This document shows positions 54,952 through 62,431 of a stretch of 64,000 bases of DNA, piece after piece (within the stretch, counting starts at the first letter, position 1; each line of letters starts with the position of its first letter). The stretch is from a virus. The DNA lies in the IMG/VR virus record IMGVR_UViG_3300049596_001007, positions 22,021-86,020 of that record; one strand, written 5' to 3'. A program made the position numbers and the translations under genes. Below the pieces are notes generated by a model. The model was not told where the DNA came from. It ran no database searches and worked only from the letters and a program-made list of their open reading frames with translations.

Positions 54952-55380
54952 CTATTTTAATGGCTCGTCAAGTATGCTGCCGAAAGGCTTAGCCAGCTCG
55001 GGATCAAATGACGTACTTGGGGTATAGCTCTTAGTTGTGCCTTTTAACGGATCAAATGCGTTAGGTAGAGATTCTTTGTCTTCAAATTCGTCATACTCTG
55101 GCGGCAATAGATTGTTATTTTTATTTTTGTTTGTCCCGTACTTGTACTCAGTATTGTAAAAGGTGCGGTAGATTGCAGTACGCACAGAGTCCTGCGCTTC
55201 TTGCTGTTCGCCAGAGACTAGGCTAGTCGAGTCCGTTTCAAAGAAATAGTGGAGAACATCGACCATATCTGACATGTCTAGATTTCCTAGACTAATGCCA
55301 GATACTAAGGCTTTACCATTGATGTACGGCCAAAGATCTATTGCCCACTCGGCAAAACCTCTGGCCGTTGCGTAGGGCGG
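54952..55380 (-). CDS. Tail assembly chaperone, frameshift extension (T-type)
   Basis: This frame continues without stop from 55380 to 54952 and overlaps the first chaperone. It is the -1 frame of that gene. It begins PYATARGFAEWAIDLWPYIN and reaches an in-frame ATG at 55275 (MSDMVDVLHYFFETDS). The G-frame has a stop at 55338, and the -1 frame is closed by TGA just upstream of 55380, so a slip must happen within the 14 codons between. This is how siphoviruses make the longer chaperone before the tape measure. A separate start at 55275 with AGGA nine bases upstream is the alternative. Confidence 0.65.
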   Translation of the reverse strand, partial: PPYATARGFAEWAIDLWPYINGKALVSGISLGNLDMSDMVDVLHYFFETDSTSLVSGEQQEAQDSVRTAIYRTFYNTEYKYGTNKNKNNNLLPPEYDEFEDKESLPNAFDPLKGTTKSYTPSTSFDPELAKPFGSILDEPLK

Positions 55381-55691
55381 TCAGAATACTGCTCCACGAG
55401 CCAACCAACAATTTCACCAAGTGTTTCTACGGTGACAATGCGGTCTGGGTCTTTAGTAAGCGCGTTAAAACGATCATTGCTTTCGGGCAAAAGAACAAGA
55501 GCAAAAAACTCTGAAATTACTTTTGCTGACTCGCCTGGATTGTCCGAGGCTCCTGTTGATTTGGCGACCAAATCAAGAAGCGCTTTTCCTTGCATTTCTG
55601 TTCTACAAGAAAACTCTTCATCATAGATCTTAAATGTCAGCGGTGGCGCCGGTGTGTCGCTGCCGCTTCCAAAGTCTTTGTATCTTGCCAT
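55338..55691 (-). CDS. Tail assembly chaperone (G-type)
   Basis: A 117-residue protein with GGAG upstream of ATG. It has the mixed alpha/beta character of G-type tail chaperones, LTFKIYDEEFSCRTEMQGKA at the start and a helix ETLGEIVGWLVEQYSDR near the end. It sits between the tail connector and the tape measure, overlapping the frameshift extension. Confidence 0.75.
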   Translation of the reverse strand: MARYKDFGSGSDTPAPPLTFKIYDEEFSCRTEMQGKALLDLVAKSTGASDNPGESAKVISEFFALVLLPESNDRFNALTKDPDRIVTVETLGEIVGWLVEQYSDRPTQRPEVLPSGQ

Positions 55692-55759
55692 GTTTTTTCT
55701 CCGTATCTGGTTAATGTCTTTATGACTATTACTTATATATCATACTACATGTGCGGTAG

Positions 55760-56158
55760 TTACCTGTACACATACCACAGGTGGTCCGACAAGTACCTGT
55801 TTGGCCGAGTGCCTGGGTGCATCACTGCCCTGCGGTACACCACTCGTCCTTTTGAAGTAAATCTAAGCATTCCACCATTTGCACGAATCATATGCGGACG
55901 AGATCCTTCGTGGTGGACGAGAGCGTAGCTCACTGGAGAGCCAATTTTTACTTGCTGCCCAGTAGGTGTGAGCGACTGCGACATACCGATACTTGCTGCT
56001 AAAAGTCCAGTATTTTTTCCAACTTGGCGTTTTGCAGCAAATTTGATTTTTTCGCCAATCTTCATTAGATGGATTCCGACATCACCTACAGGAGACTTCA
56101 GCAACTGGTACGTTCCCAGCTTATTTGACACGTAATAGATTTTAGTGTATTCAGCCAT
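55760..56158 (-). CDS. HK97 gp10-like tail/connector protein
   Basis: A 132-residue protein. I start at ATG 56158, which overlaps the upstream stop as TAATG; an earlier frame start at 56266 lies wholly in that gene. The middle GRVVYRRAVMHPGTRPNRYL and HHEGSRPHMIRANGGML are characteristic of HK97 gp10-type head-tail connectors. It links head and tail. Confidence 0.75.
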   Translation of the reverse strand: MAEYTKIYYVSNKLGTYQLLKSPVGDVGIHLMKIGEKIKFAAKRQVGKNTGLLAASIGMSQSLTPTGQQVKIGSPVSYALVHHEGSRPHMIRANGGMLRFTSKGRVVYRRAVMHPGTRPNRYLSDHLWYVYR

Positions 56159-56661
56159 TACGGAATCGCCATTGTCAATTGCATGTTTACAAGTTGGAAT
56201 CCACCTTCTGGGGGTGGAATATCTACGGTGGCTATGACTCCTACGCCAAAAGATCCCGGCTCCCATTGATCTAATACGTTAATTGACTCCATAAGGACCC
56301 ACGCATCTATTGCCGATATTTCTGCAGCCTGGGCTATTTTATCGTAAGACGGTGGCCTTCCGTTCTGCCCTACAGTCGGTATTTCTCTAGCAAGAGAAAC
56401 AGTCATTACTGCGCTTCTAGGAACGTTACATTTTTGAGGACTTGATGCTTGGTCGCCAGGCGCTCCTAAGTATATCTGAATCAAAGTAACTGTCAGCTGC
56501 TCGCAATCTATTGCTTGCTCGCCTACTGTCCAATACTGACGAGACGGCAGGGGCACGCTATACGAGCTAAACACTGAAACAATTGTGTCAAGAACGCCAT
56601 CAAGCAAGTCTTTTGCATTTTTTGCTTCGCTCGGTATTGTAGTCGTGTCAACTATTGGCAT
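56158..56661 (-). CDS. Head-tail connector / tail terminator-like protein
   Basis: A 167-residue protein with GGAGG before an ATG overlapping the previous stop. Alternating alpha/beta pattern with SIDAWVLMESINVLDQWE and a beta-rich end GGFQLVNMQLTMAIP match tail terminators. Family assignment is positional. Confidence 0.6.
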   Translation of the reverse strand: MPIVDTTTIPSEAKNAKDLLDGVLDTIVSVFSSYSVPLPSRQYWTVGEQAIDCEQLTVTLIQIYLGAPGDQASSPQKCNVPRSAVMTVSLAREIPTVGQNGRPPSYDKIAQAAEISAIDAWVLMESINVLDQWEPGSFGVGVIATVDIPPPEGGFQLVNMQLTMAIP

Positions 56662-58037
56662 TAACTTCCTCCAATAACGATAGCAGTTACCGCAGTGGGT
56701 GCCAAGGCTATTGTGAGGTTGCCAGTCCCAATATGAACGGTTTCTATATTTGGCGCAGTTCCCTTGTCGGCATACACGTCGTACGTGCCTGGGTCTACTT
56801 TCCCGATAGCGCTATATGCGTCGGCGTATCCTACAGTAGTCACCAGTCTAGTGTCACTAGCTGCGGATACTGTTCCTGCCGACGCTACTTCCGCTATATT
56901 TGCGTTAGTTTTTGTGTAGGTAAATGTTGTAGAGTTAAGTACGCTCAGTACGGTGTACGTTCCATTAAAAGTAGCGTGTGCGTTGGCAATTGTTATTGAT
57001 GTTCCGACGTACAAATTATGAGCAGCGGATGTAGTCATTATTGCTACGTTAGAGACTATTGACCGTGTTGCTAAGTTGATTGCTGTAGGAGTCGGGTCAA
57101 CTGTAGTCACTGCTCCAGTTAGTGTTACCGACTTATTTTCTGAGTAGCTTCGCAAAATCGCGTAAGGCGTCCACCCTCCCTCAGTTACTAAAAACTGAGC
57201 GTTCAACGATGCTAAAGAAACGCTAGATGAAGCAGTTCCAGTTGTTGCTGCCGGCACTGCAATGTCTAACTCACTTACGCCTTCTCTAAGAGCCTTAGGA
57301 GTGTACCGTCTTGCTTTTGCAATGTCTGGCGAAAACACACGTGCCTTGGCTCGTGCATTGTCGGGGTTAACAGACTTTAAAAAAATGTCAACAGGATACA
57401 GTCCGGTGCGCATTTCGTCAATGAAGTCTTGATTGTCAAGTAAGGTGTATGACACGCCTTGACGAGAAATAGACGTCACTCTTTGTGGAAGAATGCAGTC
57501 ATCGGCGCCATTCCACAATTTAGCAAACTCGAGTGCAAGTGTTCTTGCAGCCATTCTGCCAAGCGTTGGAGGATCAATACCATACGAGTACGTTACTTCA
57601 ATGTCGCAAGGAACCCACGCTTGGCCTGCCGTAGCTTGCAGTGTCGAGTGGTCTACTAAATAATAAGTAGATGGGTCAACAATGTCGCCTGCAACATTTC
57701 TAATAGTATGAATTGTCTGAACTGGCCTGCCTCTAAGTTTTACTCGCCGAGAGGCCGAGCTTCCGTCAGAAGTTGTGTCGTACATGTAGTCAAAATCATT
57801 TGTTGGAATGTTGTACACTTCACCGTTTAGAAGCTGTGGAGAAGAATTTCGCAGCGAAGCGCCATAGCGATACAACCTGTTGACGCATACATAGCGCTCA
57901 GTTACTGTAGTAGTTCCACTGTACTTTCTACCAGACAACGCCCAAAGAAGATTAGAAGCAGATTTTGCAGCTTCATAGGCGTATTCTGATTCTGCGTAGT
58001 CGCCGAGTTCTTCTGGAGTTATCCACAGATTTGACAT
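56661..58037 (-). CDS. Head-tail connector with beta-module insert
   Basis: A 458-residue protein. The N-terminal 240 residues look like an HK97 gp6-type adaptor (WITPEELGDYAESEYAYEAAKSASNLLW, RTLALEFAKLWNG). A C-terminal part of about 180 residues is added, and includes the inserted module (324-390) with VSNVAIMTTSAAHNLYVG and TFNGTYTVLSVLNSTTFTYT. The rest of the tail carries VGYADAYSAIGKVDPGTYDVY. The module copies those of the tail proteins. Confidence 0.65.
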   Translation of the reverse strand: MSNLWITPEELGDYAESEYAYEAAKSASNLLWALSGRKYSGTTTVTERYVCVNRLYRYGASLRNSSPQLLNGEVYNIPTNDFDYMYDTTSDGSSASRRVKLRGRPVQTIHTIRNVAGDIVDPSTYYLVDHSTLQATAGQAWVPCDIEVTYSYGIDPPTLGRMAARTLALEFAKLWNGADDCILPQRVTSISRQGVSYTLLDNQDFIDEMRTGLYPVDIFLKSVNPDNARAKARVFSPDIAKARRYTPKALREGVSELDIAVPAATTGTASSSVSLASLNAQFLVTEGGWTPYAILRSYSENKSVTLTGAVTTVDPTPTAINLATRSIVSNVAIMTTSAAHNLYVGTSITIANAHATFNGTYTVLSVLNSTTFTYTKTNANIAEVASAGTVSAASDTRLVTTVGYADAYSAIGKVDPGTYDVYADKGTAPNIETVHIGTGNLTIALAPTAVTAIVIGGS

Positions 58038-58065
58038 CGCGGCCTTTCGTCTTTGTCTGAACGCT

Positions 58066-58118
58066 CAACGGACTGCGCGTTACACTGTAATTCTATACAG
58101 GCAACTCGCAGTCCGTTG
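58066..58118 (-). terminator. Nested hairpin between major tail protein and connector
   Basis: Perfect 12-base arms CAACGGACTGCG (58066-58077) and CGCAGTCCGTTG (58107-58118), with inner CTGTA/TACAG. It follows the major tail protein stop in the direction of transcription. No T run follows, so it is likely an attenuator or RNA-stability element that sets tail protein excess over the connector. Confidence 0.6.
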
Positions 58119-58134
58119 TCTACGTGCTTTTTCC

Positions 58135-59184
58135 TTATGATGTTGGATCGTCTGACGATGCGATGATAAAGTCAATCGCGGCATCGGCGTTGTAGTCCAC
58201 GTTTCCAGGTGTGTTGTAAGTAGTTGTTGAACCCTGCGAAAGGAAGTCAGTGACTGCCCAACTGTTTGCAGGAACAAGTGCCGTACCAGTATCAGCAGCG
58301 GACGTAATTGTTCCGGTTGTTGTTGTGGCGTAGGTGAATGTTGTTGTTGTTGGTACAGTCGCAATGGTGTATGTACCATGAAGAGGTGTGTTGCCGTTTG
58401 TACCTGCAATTGTCACGCTGTCTCCTACACGGAAACCATGTGCTGATGAAGTCGTGATTGTTGCTGTTGAACCAGTACGGGCGCTGTTCGAGATCGTTTT
58501 TGTAAGATCTGCGTGCCATTCGTAAAAGCCCTTGCGGCCGGTCGGTGCCCATTCGCTTCGTGCATACGAGTATGGACGCTCTGTAGCAACTGGGAATTCC
58601 CAGCGATTGTCGAGACCCATGTTGAATGCCTCATTGCCAAGGCCGTATCCTTCAAACGTAGTTGCAAGCATTCCGTTTTCAATGACGCGGTCGCCTGACT
58701 GACGAAGCTTGACGTATGGGAAAACCCAGTGGAAGTACGGCATTGTTGCTGCACGCTTTCCATCCTTAACTGCGAATGACCAACATTCAATTGCGACGCC
58801 GTTACCAGATGGATCATCTCCAACTGCCGGTGATGACCAACCGATTGATTGGCGGTTAGCAGACGCGAATGTTCCAAGGTTCTTGCGAAGCAAAAGACCA
58901 CCGGACATAAGGTTAGTAAGTTCTGGGTCTGGCTCGCAAATGGCTACTTCAAGAGTTACTCTCTTTAAAGTGTCAGGTGCTTTGTACGAAACACAGATAA
59001 CGCCATTTGCTGACTTTTCTGTGATTTCATCGCCTTCCTCGTATTCTGGTGTGAACGACATCCGCATAAATGCCGACGTCGTGTAACTGTCACCTGGGTT
59101 GTTAAGCAAGCTGCCAGCGGCATCAAGACGTGTCACACGAATTGATACACCCTGGATACTCGCGGCGTAGTCTTGAGTTGACAT
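58135..59184 (-). CDS. Major tail protein
   Basis: A 349-residue protein. The first 230 residues carry the tail-tube pattern (TQDYAASIQGVSIRVTRLD, KAPDTLKRVTLEVAI, MPYFHWVFPYVKLRQ). A 70-residue module (234-302) with GSTATITTSSAHGFRVGD and PLHGTYTIATVPTTTTFTYA follows, as in other virion proteins, and a C-terminal tail. The module probably decorates the outer tube surface. Confidence 0.8.
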   Translation of the reverse strand: MSTQDYAASIQGVSIRVTRLDAAGSLLNNPGDSYTTSAFMRMSFTPEYEEGDEITEKSANGVICVSYKAPDTLKRVTLEVAICEPDPELTNLMSGGLLLRKNLGTFASANRQSIGWSSPAVGDDPSGNGVAIECWSFAVKDGKRAATMPYFHWVFPYVKLRQSGDRVIENGMLATTFEGYGLGNEAFNMGLDNRWEFPVATERPYSYARSEWAPTGRKGFYEWHADLTKTISNSARTGSTATITTSSAHGFRVGDSVTIAGTNGNTPLHGTYTIATVPTTTTFTYATTTTGTITSAADTGTALVPANSWAVTDFLSQGSTTTYNTPGNVDYNADAAIDFIIASSDDPTS

Positions 59185-59238
59185 TTAAGCTTTCTCCTTG
59201 TTAGATATTTTGTTGCTTGTCACTTGTTAATGTCCATT

Positions 59239-60339
59239 CTACGCTGTCAAATCCACTTTGATTGTCAAGTGAATTGACGGATCAAAGTACGCTACGGCTG
59301 CCCGAGTTGCTTTAATCCTCATGTCGTTATCATTACCAGAGACATCATATCCCTGTGCCAAAGTTTCATTTACTACTTCAGACTTTCCAAGATGTGCTTG
59401 GACAGTCCCAGTCATGTAAATCCACTTAGTATCGTCGTCACCTTGCATTTGGACGTATCCAGCTGTTGCAGTTGCTGACTGATTGCCTGCAGTGATATCT
59501 GCAGTAAAAGTTGTGGTGTTTGTCACAGCTTTTACTGTCCACGTACCGTCAAATGCAGTACCACCTGCGTTTGTAGTTACCTTGAAAGATTCTCCAACTT
59601 TCATGTAATGAGCAGATGAAGTAACAATAGTAGCAACGTTTGTTGCAACTGCAATAGTGCTAATGGCAACGTGTGGGCCGTTGCCGCTGTAGCCTGAGCC
59701 AATAACGACTGGTGCACCAGAAGCAGTTTGCATATGCTGCTTGTTTGTAGTGTCCATAAAGAGTTGATTGTTACTTGTCAACAAAACAAAAGCATCGCGT
59801 GTCAAGTGAACCACGCCGTGCTCTCCGGCAGGCGACTGCTCGCCTGCGTAATGCTCAAGAAGTGAAAGAGCTCTACGAGCTGAGTATGCACTGCCGTGCG
59901 CTGCTTCATTGTGAATCACTGTCACGCCAGGCTTTGACAAAAACATATTTGGAAGACCTTCGGCAAGAGCAATTTCACCGTCCCAAAGTTCGTATTCCAA
60001 CGCTTTTTGAGAAGTAGCTTCGAGCTGCGACAGAACTCGCGCAAAGCGATCTTCACCAGTAAGACTGAATGTTGAGTGGAAGTCTTCTACTTCAATAAAA
60101 ATTGGCTTAATTTCTCTGTAAAGAGGCGCCGTATGCCTGTCTGCTACAACATATGATGTTGACGATGTTTCGTCCCATGTGCGTACATAGCTCGGCTGCG
60201 TGTCGTATTCTTGCGAAAATCCGCGTGTCCATTTGTCTTCAATTTTTTCATCTGCAGGTGCAGAAGGTTTGGCTACAGCAAATAGACCAAATTCAGTTGG
60301 TTCAATGTTTGGTGCCGGAAAAATTCCTCTAAAAGCCAT
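59239..60339 (-). CDS. Second capsid-type structural protein
   Basis: A 366-residue protein downstream of the major capsid gene. The segment TSQKALEYELWDGEIALAEG, NMFLSKPGVTVI, and RRALSLLEHYAG resembles a capsid-associated protein common after actinophage MCPs; the C-terminus KIATRAAVAYFDPSIHLTI is HK97-fold-like. A module with VATNVATIVTSSAHYMKVGE and AFDGTWTVKAVTN is inserted at 228-297. It may be a second shell protein or minor head protein. Confidence 0.6.
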   Translation of the reverse strand: MAFRGIFPAPNIEPTEFGLFAVAKPSAPADEKIEDKWTRGFSQEYDTQPSYVRTWDETSSTSYVVADRHTAPLYREIKPIFIEVEDFHSTFSLTGEDRFARVLSQLEATSQKALEYELWDGEIALAEGLPNMFLSKPGVTVIHNEAAHGSAYSARRALSLLEHYAGEQSPAGEHGVVHLTRDAFVLLTSNNQLFMDTTNKQHMQTASGAPVVIGSGYSGNGPHVAISTIAVATNVATIVTSSAHYMKVGESFKVTTNAGGTAFDGTWTVKAVTNTTTFTADITAGNQSATATAGYVQMQGDDDTKWIYMTGTVQAHLGKSEVVNETLAQGYDVSGNDNDMRIKATRAAVAYFDPSIHLTIKVDLTA

Positions 60340-60389
60340 ATATTTTGGTTCCTAACCTAAAATCTTCACGATGCTTAATTGCTCGCATT

Positions 60390-60415
60390 GGGGATGCCCA
60401 TTGCTGGGCACCCCC
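60390..60415 (-). terminator. GNRA hairpin after the major capsid gene
   Basis: On the minus strand GGGGGTGCCCA and TGGGCATCCCC form an 11-base stem with one G-U wobble, closed by a GCAA tetraloop. It lies 25 bases after the capsid protein stop. There is no T run after it, so it is better read as an attenuator or as a 3' stabiliser of the capsid message. Confidence 0.65.
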
Positions 60416-60439
60416 GTCGCGATACGCTATCAGTATGGT

Positions 60440-62287
60440 TTAGTACTCAACTGCTGCGGCTGTTGCTCCACCAGTTGTGTCACGGAGGGCTGCTGCCACG
60501 CCGTTGACGCTGATTGTGGAGGTAACAACGAGTGACTCAACACCCATCTTCGCAATACCTTCAAAGGTTTCAACGAACATTTTGTAATCGTTGGTTCCTA
60601 CAAGAGTAGAGTCGCGGATGATTCCAAGGTCCAATGTTCCACCGTCAAGGAACAAGAATGTTCCTTCAGCGAAGAGGTACCATGTGAATGTGTCTGGGAA
60701 CTCAAGCATTGCTGCGGCGCCTTGTGAGCCGAAGACGTTGAGGTCGGAGCTGAAAGTAATGTTTACGCCGCGTGATGCGAGGTATCCATCAATTTCACCA
60801 GCTGCACTCATTGTGCTGTCGCCAGGAGCTGCCAACGTAAGGTCGGCAACCATTGCGTCTTTGATCCATGATGGAGCAATTACTCGCAATTGTTGTGCTG
60901 GGTCGAGACGATGACGGCTACGCATTGCTGTTGCTGAACGGCCAACTTGAACCAAGAAGTCGCGAGCAACACCGATGAGGCTGGTGCTTGTGACTGCTGT
61001 GGATCCTGCGGTTAGCTTGCTTGCAAGATACTGCTCAGCTTCGCGAGCGTGCTGTACAAGAGCAAGTTCGTTGTGTCGAGCAATCAACTCTGGGTATGCA
61101 CGTGTCATCAAGTTACCGAACTTCAATTGCAAGGTAACTGCGTCGGTTGCAACAGTTGTTTCTGTTGCTGCTGACACTGTCAAACTTGCTTTTGTTGCTG
61201 GGTCTGGTGTACCTGCTGCATCGTTTGCAGCTGTCCATACGTCAACAGCGTTTGCGTAATCGCTGAGCACTGGAGGAAGAATATAGCGGATACCGCCACG
61301 GTCTGCCGAAAAGCGCGGAAGCGAGTCGCGGATTGGGCGCTCAGTTGTTCCAAAACCAAAGATGTCATACTTGACCTCGAATGGTGTGGAATGGCCACCG
61401 GAAGCAACGAGTGCTGCTGGTGAAGTGAGTGCCTTAATCTTTGCTACGTTGCTGTCTGTGTCCTGTGAAAGAACACGTGACTCTGGATACTGTGTTGTGA
61501 ATGATGCTACGATGTGTTGCTCACCGTCGCCACCCTTAACACGGCGAAGACCGTGCAAACGTGAAGACATGGCTGCTGCAACTTCGTTAGCGTCACTGAT
61601 GCTTGCACCGGCCGTGTATCCTGGAATGTCTGCACCTGCGGTGATTGTCACCGGAGCTGCTTCTGTAACCTGGATAGGTCGACGGTCGGCTGGAGCTTGG
61701 ATTTCTACTTCCATGCTCTCGTTTTCTACGGCGGCGGTCATTGTTTCTGCCTCCTGGCCTTCCTGCTCCACCTCTGGAGCAATTGAATTTTCTTGTGTTG
61801 TGCTTGCTTCGGCTTCTACTGAAACATCGGCAACAAGTTCTACTTGTGCTGGTGCCTCAACAGCGACTTCTGCTGTTTCTACTTCTGTAGTCGAAAGTTC
61901 TGCTACTTCCTCAGTCGCAGTTGATGCCTCTGCCATTGGAGCTTCTTCTTCTTCTTCTGCTGGAGTTGGAATTTCTTCCTCTTCCATTGCAGGAGCTTCT
62001 GTTTCTTCTTCCATTGCAGGGTCCATTTCTTCTGCTTCGCCCTTGACTCGCATTGCGGCTTCAGACGCACGTGCGGTCAGCTCTTGTGCAAGAGCCTCCC
62101 GGCGTGACGCTTCTTCGCGTACGATGTCAAGCATGTCTGCAAGTGTAGTCATGGTATCTACTGATTGTGTGGTAGGAGCTTCGCCTTCGACCGTCTCGAA
62201 CTCTGACACAATAGCAGATTGCAGCTCGATGACTTGTTCATCGGTCAGCTCTGTAATTGTGTCGAGCATTTGCTTGATACGGTCCAC
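60440..62287 (-). CDS. Major capsid protein with N-terminal acidic scaffold-like domain
   Basis: A 615-residue protein with GAAGGAGG before its GTG. Residues 1-200 are acidic and Ala/Thr/Glu-rich with long Glu runs (MEEEEIPTPAEEEEE), a scaffold or delta-domain fused to the capsid protein. The rest is an HK97-fold shell: FGNLMTRAYPELIARHN, GGTLDLGIIRDSTL, and TNDYKMFVETFEGIAKMG. The protease encoded upstream should remove the N-terminal part. The expected abundance suits the following hairpin. Confidence 0.85.
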   Translation of the reverse strand: MDRIKQMLDTITELTDEQVIELQSAIVSEFETVEGEAPTTQSVDTMTTLADMLDIVREEASRREALAQELTARASEAAMRVKGEAEEMDPAMEEETEAPAMEEEEIPTPAEEEEEAPMAEASTATEEVAELSTTEVETAEVAVEAPAQVELVADVSVEAEASTTQENSIAPEVEQEGQEAETMTAAVENESMEVEIQAPADRRPIQVTEAAPVTITAGADIPGYTAGASISDANEVAAAMSSRLHGLRRVKGGDGEQHIVASFTTQYPESRVLSQDTDSNVAKIKALTSPAALVASGGHSTPFEVKYDIFGFGTTERPIRDSLPRFSADRGGIRYILPPVLSDYANAVDVWTAANDAAGTPDPATKASLTVSAATETTVATDAVTLQLKFGNLMTRAYPELIARHNELALVQHAREAEQYLASKLTAGSTAVTSTSLIGVARDFLVQVGRSATAMRSRHRLDPAQQLRVIAPSWIKDAMVADLTLAAPGDSTMSAAGEIDGYLASRGVNITFSSDLNVFGSQGAAAMLEFPDTFTWYLFAEGTFLFLDGGTLDLGIIRDSTLVGTNDYKMFVETFEGIAKMGVESLVVTSTISVNGVAAALRDTTGGATAAAVEY

Positions 62288-62396
62288 TGTCCCTCCTTCG
62301 GGCCAGTCATGACATTCCGCTTATCGGAACGTCTCGGGTTTCTGTCCAAGGAGAGGGACTCATACTCGCCGAAGCGTTAGAGGCACTCACCTATGT

Positions 62397-62431
62397 TTTA
62401 TAGTAACATAACTAACTGTATAGTTATGTTA
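62397..62431 (-). promoter_or_regulatory. 28-base dyad and -10 box before the capsid gene
   Basis: TAACATAACT (62404-62413) pairs perfectly with AGTTATGTTA (62422-62431), overlapping the stop of the protease gene. Directly after, in the transcription direction, TATAAA (62402-62397) could be a -10 box. A leader of about 110 bases with a TTCCG/CGGAA hairpin then precedes the capsid GTG. Operator-controlled capsid promoter or attenuator. Confidence 0.45.

Noticed and set aside
61362-62312. A 316-residue Ser/Ala/Val-rich frame on the + strand
   Set aside because: It is the reverse of the acidic, repetitive N-terminus of the major capsid gene; its composition follows from Glu/Ala/Thr codons and it has no ribosome site or family motif.
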